Made by a program: the position numbers and the translations under genes
Shown: positions 1-6,866 of the stretch, piece after piece
Layout of the letters: the number at the start of each line of letters is the position of its first letter
Position numbering within the stretch: position 1 is the stretch's first letter
Notes under the pieces: generated by a model
The model's input: only the letters and a program-made list of their open reading frames with translations
The model's database searches: none
What the model was told of the DNA's origin: nothing
DNA from: an uncultured Dorea sp.
GTDB lineage: Bacteria; Bacillota; Clostridia; Lachnospirales; Lachnospiraceae
Assembly: GCA_910588745.1 (NCBI GenBank)
Contig: CAJURK010000065.1
Coordinates: 1 to 12,481, forward strand
DNA length: 12,481 nt
Direction of reading: 5' to 3'

Positions 1-817
1 GTCATACACCAGTAATATCCATCCCGACTTTGCGGCGGTACTTATTAGTGATTTACAGGAACGCGGCTTTGTGGCGGAAATCATCAGCGATACAGATAAT
101 AATGATGAACTCACAGCGGAGAACGCTGCTGCAACGGACAATTCTACTGCTACAACAGAGGCCTCACTTGAGGCAGACGATGTAGAAGCAGGCACTGAGA
201 CGGCAGATGATACGGTCGTAACGGAAAATATAGCCAGCACTGAGGCAAACGATGCCGAATCGCCGGATATTCTAACGATTGAGGTTCCCGATACCGGGTT
301 CACCCCAGAAGCAAAGGAAAACATTAAGAAAATCGTGGCCAGTAAAAAGACTGTGCTGGAAAAAGCTCTTGGATCTGACGGTTTACCGATTGTAGAAAAA
401 GATGGTAAAATCACCTTCCCATGGTTTACACTCCATGACATAGATGGTGAAGCCGACGCTTACAGCCGCTTAGTTACTGCTATCTGCAAAATGGCAAAAG
501 AGCAGAAACGGGTAACGGCCACAGAAAAACCAATAGAAAATGAGAAGTTTACGATGCGCCTGTTCTTAATCCGGCTAGGATTTATCGGTGACGAATATAA
601 AACTGCCCGGAAAATCCTGCTGCGTAACCTTAGCGGCAATGCCAGCTGGAAATCCGGCCATAAGCCGGAACAGAACACGGATGCCGTAATCCCACCGAAT
701 CCAGCCGAAGCAGCAATGCCAACAGAGCAGGAACTTACAACGCTGCTGGACGAAACGGATATTACGGAAACTGAACCACAAAAGGAGAATGCAGGAGGCG
801 AACCTTATGGCAAATAA
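1..817 (+). CDS. virulence-related-type protein of clostridial integrative elements (5' end outside window)
   Basis: The frame is open from base 2, so the gene very probably starts upstream of the window; the GTG at 71 is internal and has no ribosome site. Three parts are visible: a short folded stretch (bases 2-85), a low-complexity acidic linker rich in Ala, Asp, Glu and Thr (about 90-265), then a conserved domain with the signatures LTIEVPDTGFTP, FPWFTLHD and FIGDEYKTARKILL. From memory, these match proteins annotated 'virulence-related' that lie beside DUF4314 and serine recombinase genes in clostridial mobile elements. No biochemical role is known to me and the name should not be taken literally. 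There is no signal peptide in the visible part and no membrane segment. The 3' end overlaps the DUF4314 start by 11 bases, so the two genes are probably translated together. It ends with TAA at 815-817. Confidence 0.7.
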   Translation, partial: SYTSNIHPDFAAVLISDLQERGFVAEIISDTDNNDELTAENAAATDNSTATTEASLEADDVEAGTETADDTVVTENIASTEANDAESPDILTIEVPDTGFTPEAKENIKKIVASKKTVLEKALGSDGLPIVEKDGKITFPWFTLHDIDGEADAYSRLVTAICKMAKEQKRVTATEKPIENEKFTMRLFLIRLGFIGDEYKTARKILLRNLSGNASWKSGHKPEQNTDAVIPPNPAEAAMPTEQELTTLLDETDITETEPQKENAGGEPYGK

Positions 818-1037
818 CGGATTCCCAAGCGAGAAAACGGTAGAATTGGTACGGAAAATGTACCCCAAAGGCACACGGGTGGAGCTTGTCCAGATGGACG
901 ACCCCTACAGCCATTTAAGACCCGGAGATAAAGGAACTGTTCAATTCGTGGACGACACCGCAACGATATTTGTGGACTGGGACTCTGGCTCCGGCCTCGG
1001 CGTTGTGTACGGCGTCGACCGAGTGAAGAAACTATAG
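807..1037 (+). CDS. DUF4314 family protein
   Basis: A 76-residue protein. The start was set at ATG 807 because AGGAGG at 793-798 lies 8 bases upstream; an in-frame ATG at 789 has no such site and sits before it. The sequence has the DUF4314 look: a basic N-terminal helix, KGTRVELVQMDDPY, then LRPGDKGTVQFVDD and a Trp-Asp-Ser-Gly-Ser turn, suggesting a small SH3-like beta barrel. Function is unknown. Its place directly before tandem serine recombinases is typical of the family, so a role in element maintenance or in assisting recombination is possible but only inferred. It overlaps the preceding gene by 11 bases. Confidence 0.82.
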   Translation: MANNGFPSEKTVELVRKMYPKGTRVELVQMDDPYSHLRPGDKGTVQFVDDTATIFVDWDSGSGLGVVYGVDRVKKL

Positions 1038-1047
1038 CACATTATTG

Positions 1048-1072
1048 ATGGGGGAGCGCACTGCTCCCCCAT
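1048..1072 (+). terminator. perfect 10-bp hairpin between DUF4314 and first recombinase
   Basis: Arms ATGGGGGAGC and GCTCCCCCAT pair perfectly around the loop GCACT. No T-run follows (the next bases are TCCTACGA), so it is not a standard intrinsic terminator. It ends 10 bases before the GGAGG of the recombinase gene. It could attenuate, protect the 3' end of the upstream message, or limit read-through into the recombinases. Confidence 0.5.
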
Positions 1073-1093
1073 TCCTACGAACGGAGGTATTCT

Positions 1094-2422
1094 ATGAGAG
1101 AAGTCATTAAACTGGATGCAAAAAAGATACTGCCTGTCCAAAGGAAACGCGTAGCGGCTTACGTGCGCGTATCCTCCGGCAAAGACGCGCAGCTCCATTC
1201 CCTGTCCGCCCAGATTAGTTATTACAATAATTATATCGGTAGCAGGGGCGACTGGGAGCTTGCCGGGATCTATGCGGATGAGGCGATGACCGGCACAAAA
1301 GATAACCGTCCCGAGTTCCAGAAAATGCTGGCAGACTGCCGGGCTGGGAAAATTGACATGGTAATTGCCAAATCTATTACACGTTTAGCGCGGAACACGG
1401 TAACGCTGCTGGAAACTGCCCGCGGGCTGAAGGCACTTGGGATTGACGTTTATTTTGAGAAAGAAAATATCCATACCTTAAGCACAGACGGCGAACTGAT
1501 GCTGACACTCCTGGCTTCATTCGCGCAAGAGGAAAGCCGGTCGGTCTCGGAGAACATGAAGTGGCGCATTAAAAAGAAGTTCGAGCAGGGTTATTCCACA
1601 TATATCGATATGTATGGCTACCGTTTTCTGGACAATACCCTGCAGGTAGTTCCAGAAGAAGCCAGGGTCATACAGCAGATTTTTGCGGATTACCTTTCCG
1701 GCATGGGAAAAGCTGCCATCGCTAAAAAACTAAACCGTCAGAATATCCCGGCCAAATCCGGAAATTTATGGCGCGGAGCTACTGTTCGCGACATCCTGGC
1801 AAACGAAAAATATACGGGCGACCTGCTTTTACAGAAGTTTTACCGTTTAGACCACATCAGTAAAAAGAATGCCAGAAACCACGGAGAGCGTCCAATGTAC
1901 CATGTGAGCGACTGCCATGAAGCGATTATCGACAAAGTTACTTTTGCGAAGGTGCAGGAAGAGATACGGCGGCGCAAAAGTAGAGCCACGCAATCTGAGG
2001 CGCACCATGGAGGTTATTTGTTTACCGGCTTCATCCGTTGCGGTCAATGCGGCAGGAAATTTTGCCGAAGGATTAGTAACCGGAATACAAAATACGCAAA
2101 ACCCGTATGGACGTGTTCCTTGTTTAACGAAATTGGAAAGTCTGCATGCCTCTCCAAACAGATTCCGGAGGAGATTTTAATAGCTAAAACCACAGAAGCG
2201 CTGGGATTTAGCGATTGGAACCAGGAAGACTTATGTCAGCAGATTAAGGAAATAAAAGCAATGAAAAATAATACTTTAGTTTATGAATTTTGGGATGGCC
2301 GCACGGAAGAAATCCACTGGCAGAACCGTTCCCGGCGGGAAAGCTGGACGGAAGAAATGAAGCAGAGGGCACGCGAGCGTGAAATGGAAAGGCAGAAAAA
2401 GATAAAGGAGGAAGGCAGATAA
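1094..2422 (+). CDS. large serine recombinase 1 (short C-terminus type)
   Basis: A 442-residue site-specific recombinase that would cut and rejoin attachment sites through a serine-DNA covalent intermediate. The resolvase domain spans about 18-165: the nucleophile is Ser27 in YVRVSS and the catalytic-pocket arginines are R97 and R100 in SITRLARN. The recombinase domain follows (about 175-285), then a zinc ribbon with C316, C319, C341 and C352. Instead of a long coiled coil it ends in a charged tail (about 400-442) with a WDG segment and SWTEEMK. I know this tail from one class of clostridial recombinases, so the length looks normal and not truncated. ATG at 1094 has GGAGG at 1083-1087. The stop codon overlaps the next ATG by one base (TAATG), so it is co-translated with recombinase 2, and the two may act as a pair. 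Confidence 0.93.
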   Translation: MREVIKLDAKKILPVQRKRVAAYVRVSSGKDAQLHSLSAQISYYNNYIGSRGDWELAGIYADEAMTGTKDNRPEFQKMLADCRAGKIDMVIAKSITRLARNTVTLLETARGLKALGIDVYFEKENIHTLSTDGELMLTLLASFAQEESRSVSENMKWRIKKKFEQGYSTYIDMYGYRFLDNTLQVVPEEARVIQQIFADYLSGMGKAAIAKKLNRQNIPAKSGNLWRGATVRDILANEKYTGDLLLQKFYRLDHISKKNARNHGERPMYHVSDCHEAIIDKVTFAKVQEEIRRRKSRATQSEAHHGGYLFTGFIRCGQCGRKFCRRISNRNTKYAKPVWTCSLFNEIGKSACLSKQIPEEILIAKTTEALGFSDWNQEDLCQQIKEIKAMKNNTLVYEFWDGRTEEIHWQNRSRRESWTEEMKQRAREREMERQKKIKEEGR

Positions 2423-4053
2423 TGGCAACACCCGTAAGGAATGTGCAAAAAATAGAAAGCAGGAACAGCTTAAACCCAGCTGCGCCAAATACGGAACATC
2501 AAAAACGGCGGGTGGCGGCTTATGCCCGTGTATCCACAGACTCGGATGAGCAGCTGTCCAGCTATGAAGCGCAGGTGGATTTTTATACCAGGCACATCCA
2601 AAGTAACCCGGAATGGGAGTTTGTAAACGTATATACGGATGAAGGCATTTCCGGTACAAATACCAAAAAACGCGAGGGCTTTAACCGGATGGTCGCCGAT
2701 GCGCTGGATGGCAGGATTGATTTAATCCTCACTAAGTCTATCAGCCGATTTGCCCGTAATACGGTGGATACGTTAACCACTGTCCGTAAGCTGAAAGAGA
2801 AGAATGTGGAAGTTTATTTTGAAAAGGAAAACATTTACACCCTGGACGCCAAGGGCGAGATGATGATTACCATTATGAGCAGCCTGGCGCAGGAGGAAAG
2901 CCGTTCCATCTCTGAGAATGTGACCTGGGGAAAACGCCGCAGCATGGAAGAAGGCAAATTCTCCCTTGCCTATAAATGCTTCCTGGGCTATGAGAAAGGT
3001 GAGGATGGGCTGCCCCAAATTGTGGAGGAAGAAGCTCGAATTGTCCGCAAAATTTATCAGATGTTTTTGGATGGCAAAACTGTCCGCACAATTGCTGATT
3101 ACCTTACCGGGCAGGGGATTCCGACGCCAAGGGGTAAGGAAAAATGGCCTGTTTCTACCATCATAAGCATTCTCACTAACGAAAAATATAAAGGTGATGC
3201 ACTGCTCCAGAAAACCTACACTGCTGATTTCTTAACTAAGAAAAGCAAAAAGAACCACGGTGAAGTACCACAGTACTATATTAAGGATTCTCATCCGGCA
3301 ATTATAGACCCGGCCACCTTCGACTTGGTACAACAGGAAATGGAACGGCGGCGTCCGAACCGGCGACAGCTGCACAAAAGCAGCCCATTCAACGCTAAAA
3401 TCATCTGCGGGCAATGTGGCAGTTATTATGGGCGGAAAGTCTGGCATAGCAACTCCAAGTACCGCAAACAAATCTGGCGATGTAACCGCAAATACGAGGC
3501 GGAAACAGTATGTGACACCCCTAACATAGATGTGTCCATTCTGGAAGCAGCTTTCGTGAAAGCGTTTAGCCAAATGCTAAGTGATAAAGAACAACACATT
3601 GTCCGGTTAGAAAAAATGCTGCCAATACTGGCGAATGTCAGCGACTTAGAAAAACAACTGGATGAAGCGCAAAATCGGCACGCAGAGTTAATGAGCGCAC
3701 TCCGACGCTACATGGAAGAGAATACTCGTCAAATCCAGAATCAGGCGGAATATAATCGCCGATTCTCGGAGCAGGATGCGGAATGCAAAAGAGCCGAGGA
3801 ACAAATCACACAGTTAAAGGAAGAGATTTTAGCACAATCTGGCAAAAAAGAGCAAATTAGCCGCTGCCTTGAGGAGCTGCGCAAATGTGTGGATACCATA
3901 GAAGAATTTGACCTTGGTCTTTGGAATTCTATGGTTGAATCCGTGACAGTATACGCCGACAAGAGGCTGGTGTTCCTGTTCCGTGACGAAACAAAAGTCA
4001 CTGTGCAGATGCCGATACCACAGAAAAAAGTACCTTATAATAATGCAGAATAG
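2422..4053 (+). CDS. large serine recombinase 2 (full-length, with coiled coil)
   Basis: A 543-residue large serine recombinase with all expected parts. The nucleophile is Ser38 in YARVST, the arginines are R109 and R112 in SISRFARN, and DEGISGTNTKKREGF (about 73-87) is the conserved resolvase-domain loop. The recombinase domain covers about 185-320. The zinc ribbon has C329, C332, C354 and C364. A long coiled coil (about 390-490, e.g. SDLEKQLDEAQNRHAELMSAL) is followed by a C-terminal beta segment. In this family the coiled coil controls the direction of integration versus excision. ATG at 2422 has AAAGGAGG at 2404-2411. The gene is intact and followed by a terminator, so this is the best candidate for the active integrase of the left-hand element. 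Confidence 0.95.
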   Translation: MATPVRNVQKIESRNSLNPAAPNTEHQKRRVAAYARVSTDSDEQLSSYEAQVDFYTRHIQSNPEWEFVNVYTDEGISGTNTKKREGFNRMVADALDGRIDLILTKSISRFARNTVDTLTTVRKLKEKNVEVYFEKENIYTLDAKGEMMITIMSSLAQEESRSISENVTWGKRRSMEEGKFSLAYKCFLGYEKGEDGLPQIVEEEARIVRKIYQMFLDGKTVRTIADYLTGQGIPTPRGKEKWPVSTIISILTNEKYKGDALLQKTYTADFLTKKSKKNHGEVPQYYIKDSHPAIIDPATFDLVQQEMERRRPNRRQLHKSSPFNAKIICGQCGSYYGRKVWHSNSKYRKQIWRCNRKYEAETVCDTPNIDVSILEAAFVKAFSQMLSDKEQHIVRLEKMLPILANVSDLEKQLDEAQNRHAELMSALRRYMEENTRQIQNQAEYNRRFSEQDAECKRAEEQITQLKEEILAQSGKKEQISRCLEELRKCVDTIEEFDLGLWNSMVESVTVYADKRLVFLFRDETKVTVQMPIPQKKVPYNNAE

Positions 4054-4076
4054 CTGCAAGTAACTTAACAAATATG

Positions 4077-4104
4077 AAGCCCGCAGATGAATCTGTGGGC
4101 TTTT
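4077..4104 (+). terminator. intrinsic terminator after recombinase 2
   Basis: AAGCCCGCAGA pairs with TCTGTGGGCTT (one G-T wobble) around the loop TGAA, followed by TTTT. It lies 23 bases after the stop of recombinase 2 and fits a rho-independent terminator closing the recombinase operon. Confidence 0.85.
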
Positions 4105-4138
4105 GCATCTAATAAATTTACTATACAAGTTACTGTTG

Positions 4139-4166
4139 TTGACAATGTCAATGAATTATTTATAAT
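4139..4166 (+). promoter_or_regulatory. consensus sigma-A promoter with overlapping palindrome
   Basis: TTGACA (4139-4144) and TATAAT (4161-4166) are both perfect -35 and -10 hexamers, with a 16-base spacer. The -35 is the left half of the inverted repeat TTGACA-A-TGTCAA (4139-4151), a possible repressor site. The expected transcription start, about 6-7 bases after the -10, falls on or beside the ATG at 4173, so the mRNA may have almost no leader. Confidence 0.7.
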
Positions 4167-4172
4167 CAGGAT

Positions 4173-4565
4173 ATGTCGCAAGAACAAGGTCTCCAAGAGG
4201 GTTGGCTGTATGCAATCACTGAGAATGCTAATGGGAGTCAAAATGGCCAGTATTATGTTTTTTATGATAATGATATCTATGAAGATCGCTTGTTAGATAT
4301 CGAGCTGCCTAACCCAAATATGGACATATCGGAAATCCTTGCACAATATGATAATATACGGGTTCTTGAAACTAAAATTATTGACAAATTCAAGGATGAT
4401 GAAGACCAAAGCTATATCTATATAGTTTACGCGACTATTACTACCAAAATGCCAGATGCAAAAACTGTTTCTACGACAGAGCTGAAAAAAGTTATTGATA
4501 ATTCTAGCGTCTTAAGTAATACAGTTAAACGACATTTGCTCGCAAGTATTAAAGATTATAATTGA
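4173..4565 (+). CDS. small acidic protein of unknown function, possibly made from a leaderless mRNA
   Basis: A 130-residue protein I do not recognise. It is acidic, with no signal peptide or membrane segment; alternating beta and helix stretches are suggested (GQYYVFYDNDIY, YIYIVYATITT, then a C-terminal helix with LKKVIDN and KRHLLASIKDYN). The frame is closed by TGA at 4152-4154, and no ATG, GTG or TTG start with a good ribosome site exists nearby. ATG 4173 has only CAGG two bases upstream. The consensus promoter just before it makes expression likely. It is convergent with the 385-residue coiled-coil gene, with 16 bases between stops and no clear terminator between them. An immunity or antitoxin role toward that neighbour is possible but rests on position and size only. 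Confidence 0.65.
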   Translation: MSQEQGLQEGWLYAITENANGSQNGQYYVFYDNDIYEDRLLDIELPNPNMDISEILAQYDNIRVLETKIIDKFKDDEDQSYIYIVYATITTKMPDAKTVSTTELKKVIDNSSVLSNTVKRHLLASIKDYN

Positions 4566-4581
4566 ATACTTAGGGCGGTAG

Positions 4582-5739
4582 TCAGTGCCCTGGTCCAGTA
4601 TATTGCCCTCTGTCTTCCTCGACATAACCAGGGCCTTCACGTTTGGGCCCATAATGGTTATGATTCCTATGTCCATCTTTGTATTTCTTATCAAAAAATT
4701 TTTTTGTTTGGCCAACATTGTCCGCGATTAGAGTATGCCCCTCATTTTTCCCCATACCAAATTTTACTAATACGGGTTGGTCTCCGATCGTGCCGCCATA
4801 CAGATCCGTCCAGCCATCTTTTTCGCCAGTAAAGTTTTGTTTTCCATGCTCCTCCATTGGCATGCGCTTGTAAGTGATTTTTCCTGATGAATCCATGGAA
4901 ATATGACCGTGCCACAAACCGTCTTTCTCCATCAAGCCGCCAAAATAGAAATTTATTGTCCCATCTGCTTCCTTAACTACTTTGCACTCTTTTCGATAAG
5001 CGTATGGGATATCGGCTTTTTCCATTAAAGTTTCGTCATTTCTCTGTCTTGTCCTTTGCTCGTTTTTTCTGTTCTCTAATGCAGAGCGAAAAGCAGACGC
5101 CTTTCGCTTATACTCTTCGTTCAGTGCCTTAAACTCAGAATGCAGGCGCTCGCGTTCGGCCTTCGCGGATTTGAATTTCGCTTCTATCGGCTTATGCGCC
5201 GACTTAGCATCCTCAAATTTATTTTTAGCACTAGTGAAGCTCGAAGAATCTGTTTTGCCGCCATATGCTTCAGCATGGGTTCTTGCATTCTTTACTTCTT
5301 GACCTAAACGACCAATCTGAGCATTGACGCTTTTAAGCTGGGATTGATAATCTTTTCCTTCATTAGAATATATTTTAGCATCGGCTTTATTTCCATAATT
5401 GTAGGCATCCGATGCTCGATCAAAGGCATTTTTCATATTACTGTAAAGAGAATCGGCTTGCACTTTTAGGTAAGTTATCTGAGAATTGTTGTTATCCCGG
5501 ATGCGTTTATACTCACTCCAAACGTTATCATTATTTCTGCGAGTGTATTGGCGCTCATCGTAAGCCCGGTTCATTTCATTTCTCGCAATAGTTACTTTAT
5601 TCCATGACGCCTGTTGCTCCTGATATGCCGCATCTGTTCGTTTCTTAGCTTCTTGATACCGTTTGTAGGCTTCCTGTTTTCTATTAAAAGCAACATTCTC
5701 TTCTGATTTTAATCTATCCAATTCACTATTACTCATCAT
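4582..5739 (-). CDS. coiled-coil protein with His/Gly-rich C-terminal domain, function unknown
   Basis: A 385-residue protein. Residues 1-235 are almost entirely helical and charged (many Lys, Arg, Glu, Gln, Ala), fitting a long coiled coil. Within it, FDRASDAYNYGNKADAKIYS and the following EGKDYQ (about 106-132) resemble the helical DUF1771 pattern. The C-terminal 140 residues form a separate compact domain with FYFGGLM, LWHGHISMD (H277, H279), RMPMEEHGKQNF (H298), GHTLIADN (H335) and a tail HRNHNHYGP (H357, H360, H362), ending RGQYTGPGH. The histidines suggest metal binding or a nuclease-like fold, but no family was identified. There is no signal peptide or membrane segment. ATG 5739 (or the adjacent ATG 5736) has GGGAAGG about 11 bases upstream. 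A helical delivery or sensing arm joined to a C-terminal effector would fit, but this is speculation. Confidence 0.75.
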   Translation of the reverse strand: MMSNSELDRLKSEENVAFNRKQEAYKRYQEAKKRTDAAYQEQQASWNKVTIARNEMNRAYDERQYTRRNNDNVWSEYKRIRDNNNSQITYLKVQADSLYSNMKNAFDRASDAYNYGNKADAKIYSNEGKDYQSQLKSVNAQIGRLGQEVKNARTHAEAYGGKTDSSSFTSAKNKFEDAKSAHKPIEAKFKSAKAERERLHSEFKALNEEYKRKASAFRSALENRKNEQRTRQRNDETLMEKADIPYAYRKECKVVKEADGTINFYFGGLMEKDGLWHGHISMDSSGKITYKRMPMEEHGKQNFTGEKDGWTDLYGGTIGDQPVLVKFGMGKNEGHTLIADNVGQTKKFFDKKYKDGHRNHNHYGPKREGPGYVEEDRGQYTGPGH

Positions 5740-5795
5740 TCATGGCACCAGCCTTCCCAAGAATATAAATGTGCAAAATTACTATTCTGGGTACT

Positions 5796-5824
5796 ATAAT
5801 AACATAATCTGACAAAATAATCAA
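5796..5824 (-). promoter_or_regulatory. probable promoter of the coiled-coil gene
   Basis: On the minus strand TTGATT (5824-5819) and TATTAT (5801-5796) are separated by 17 bases, a reasonable sigma-A match, about 57 bases before the start codon. The surrounding intergenic DNA is very AT-rich, so chance matches are easy. Confidence 0.4.
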
Positions 5825-5925
5825 ACATATGGGATTATATAACAATAATCAATTCCACGAAAAAACTACTTGATTTTATTTCGCATCGGAGTGATTAATG
5901 GTGTGTAAAGTAAAAAAGGAGCAAC

Positions 5926-6387
5926 ATGGCTAACAATGTATTAAACCGGATTAAAATTAAGGGCGGCAAGGGCGATATCGCCAATTTCCTGCAAAAATGT
6001 CCAATAGACGATAAAGGAGAAAAAGTATTCTCTTTTAACCGGTTTATCCCTATGCCGGAAAATCCCATCCCAAACTGGTACGACTGGAGCATGGAGCATT
6101 GGGGAACAAAATGGGACGCACGCGATAGTGCGGTTATAGAACTGGATGATGGTGACTTAGAACTTATATTTATCTCCCCATGGTCTTGCCCGCTTATCGG
6201 TTTGAAAGAAGTATCAAAATTATTCCCGAACCTTGTTTTTGAAGGCGGATATGCATGCGAGTTTATCCCATCGGATTGCGGAAGGATTCATATCAAAAAT
6301 GGTATTCTTAAGGAAGAGGACATGGAAGGTGATGTGGATTTTGCCTGTAGTATATGGGGCGAAGACCCTGCGGAGTGGCAGGAATAA
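5926..6387 (+). CDS. Api92-like protein (ferredoxin-like domain)
   Basis: A 153-residue protein with the pattern of the Api92-like or DUF1281-type family: the start MANNVLNRIKI, IPMPENPIPNWYDWSMEHWG followed by TKWDARDS (about 41-68), then an aromatic ISPWSCP strand (83-89) and FPNLVFEGGYACEF (100-113). Such proteins recur on plasmids, ICEs and prophages; their role is unknown, and I infer no activity. ATG 5926 has AAGGAG at 5916-5921. Tandem TAA stops are followed by an intrinsic terminator, so this is a single-gene unit. It lies in the cargo region between recombinase 2 and the first attachment-like repeat. Confidence 0.8.
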   Translation: MANNVLNRIKIKGGKGDIANFLQKCPIDDKGEKVFSFNRFIPMPENPIPNWYDWSMEHWGTKWDARDSAVIELDDGDLELIFISPWSCPLIGLKEVSKLFPNLVFEGGYACEFIPSDCGRIHIKNGILKEEDMEGDVDFACSIWGEDPAEWQE

Positions 6388-6405
6388 TAAACTCTTAGAT
6401 TATCG

Positions 6406-6434
6406 ATGGAGCGGCTGATGACTGCTCCATTTTT
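6406..6434 (+). terminator. intrinsic terminator after the Api92-like gene
   Basis: ATGGAGC (6406-6412) pairs with GCTCCAT (6424-6430) around an 11-base loop and runs into TTTTT (6430-6434), 19 bases after the stop codon. Confidence 0.75.
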
Positions 6435-6443
6435 AGCATGAAA

Positions 6444-6474
6444 GTATTAAAAATAATGAAGTTATTTTTAATAC
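6444..6474. repeat. perfect 13-bp AT-rich inverted repeat
   Basis: GTATTAAAAATAA and TTATTTTTAATAC pair perfectly around the loop TGAAG. It lies between the Api92-like terminator and the first attachment-like repeat. It could be a bidirectional terminator or a protein site at the element end. Confidence 0.6.
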
Positions 6475-6496
6475 CATAGTTACACTGGTGTATAGC

Positions 6497-6581
6497 GGTG
6501 CAAATATAAAACAGTGTGACGTAATCGTGTAAAATGTGGTGCAACGAATTTATAGTGTATCATCCGTGACGTGTAGACACA
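6497..6581 (+). repeat. attachment-like direct repeat, copy 1 (element right end)
   Basis: This 85-bp sequence matches 10819-10903 without gaps; by hand count 75 of 85 positions agree, and the last 28 bases are identical. Weaker similarity reaches back to about 6485. It contains TAATCGTGTAAAA and two GGTGCA repeats, with a third, GGTGTA, at 6487, one helical turn before the first. It ends in GTGTAGACACA, whose GTGT-AG-ACAC is a small inverted repeat of the kind found at serine recombinase crossover sites. The two copies diverge abruptly after this point. I read it as a right-end attachment sequence of the left-hand element and as the junction to the defence unit. Confidence 0.75.
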
Positions 6582-6602
6582 AGATAAGTGGACAGCCTAT
6601 AA

Positions 6603-6636
6603 CCCCTGTAAAACTGCGGTTTTCTGGGGCTGTTTT
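6603..6636 (+). terminator. terminator-like hairpin at the left end of the defence unit
   Basis: CCCC (6603-6606) pairs with GGGG (6626-6629) and AAAAC (6610-6614) with GTTTT (6619-6623) around the loop TGCG, with a small internal loop; CTGTTTTATTATAA follows. An alternative outer stem joins ACAGCC (6592-6597) to GGCTGT (6628-6633). It faces rightward and could stop transcription entering the unit from the neighbouring element. Confidence 0.6.
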
Positions 6637-6688
6637 ATTATAACTTTTACATAGAACGGGATAAGATGGGTCGTTATTTCGATTGCAA

Positions 6689-6751
6689 TTTTACACGATA
6701 CACCACTTAGGTTATGGTTAACAAAGTAATTTTACACGTTTTACACGATTA
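6689..6751 (-). repeat. three inverted copies of the TAATCGTGTAAAA motif
   Basis: TTTTACACGAT (6689-6699), TTTTACACG (6730-6738) and TTTTACACGATTA (6739-6751) are reverse complements of TAATCGTGTAAAA, which lies at 6522-6534 and 10844-10856 inside the attachment-like repeats. The motif thus occurs on both sides of the junction in opposite orientation, as expected for accessory protein sites around an attachment site. The rest of 6637-6866 shows no gene. Confidence 0.6.
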
Positions 6752-6866
6752 AAGCAAAACATCGGACCATATCAACATTGAATAAAATTTGTTCTTCTAG
6801 GTTAACGGCAGTATTTCTATGTAGTAGCATTTTTGTAGAGTTAGAACTTTCATCTCGCATAGCGCG

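Noticed and set aside
460..678. Minus-strand and alternative-frame ORFs inside the recombinase, YqaJ and first genes
   Set aside because: They lack ribosome sites and known patterns and lie wholly opposite or inside well-supported genes.
71..817. Gene start at GTG 71 for the first protein
   Set aside because: The frame is open to the window edge, the upstream translation looks like folded protein, and there is no ribosome site before 71.
4600..4672. HNH nuclease in the C-terminus of the coiled-coil protein
   Set aside because: A literal His-Asn-His occurs at residues 360-362 but the spacing and surrounding motif of HNH nucleases are missing.
6497..6581. CRISPR or insertion-sequence ends for the 85-bp repeats
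   Set aside because: Only two copies exist, 4.3 kb apart and in direct orientation, with no transposase or cas gene; the serine recombinase context explains them better.
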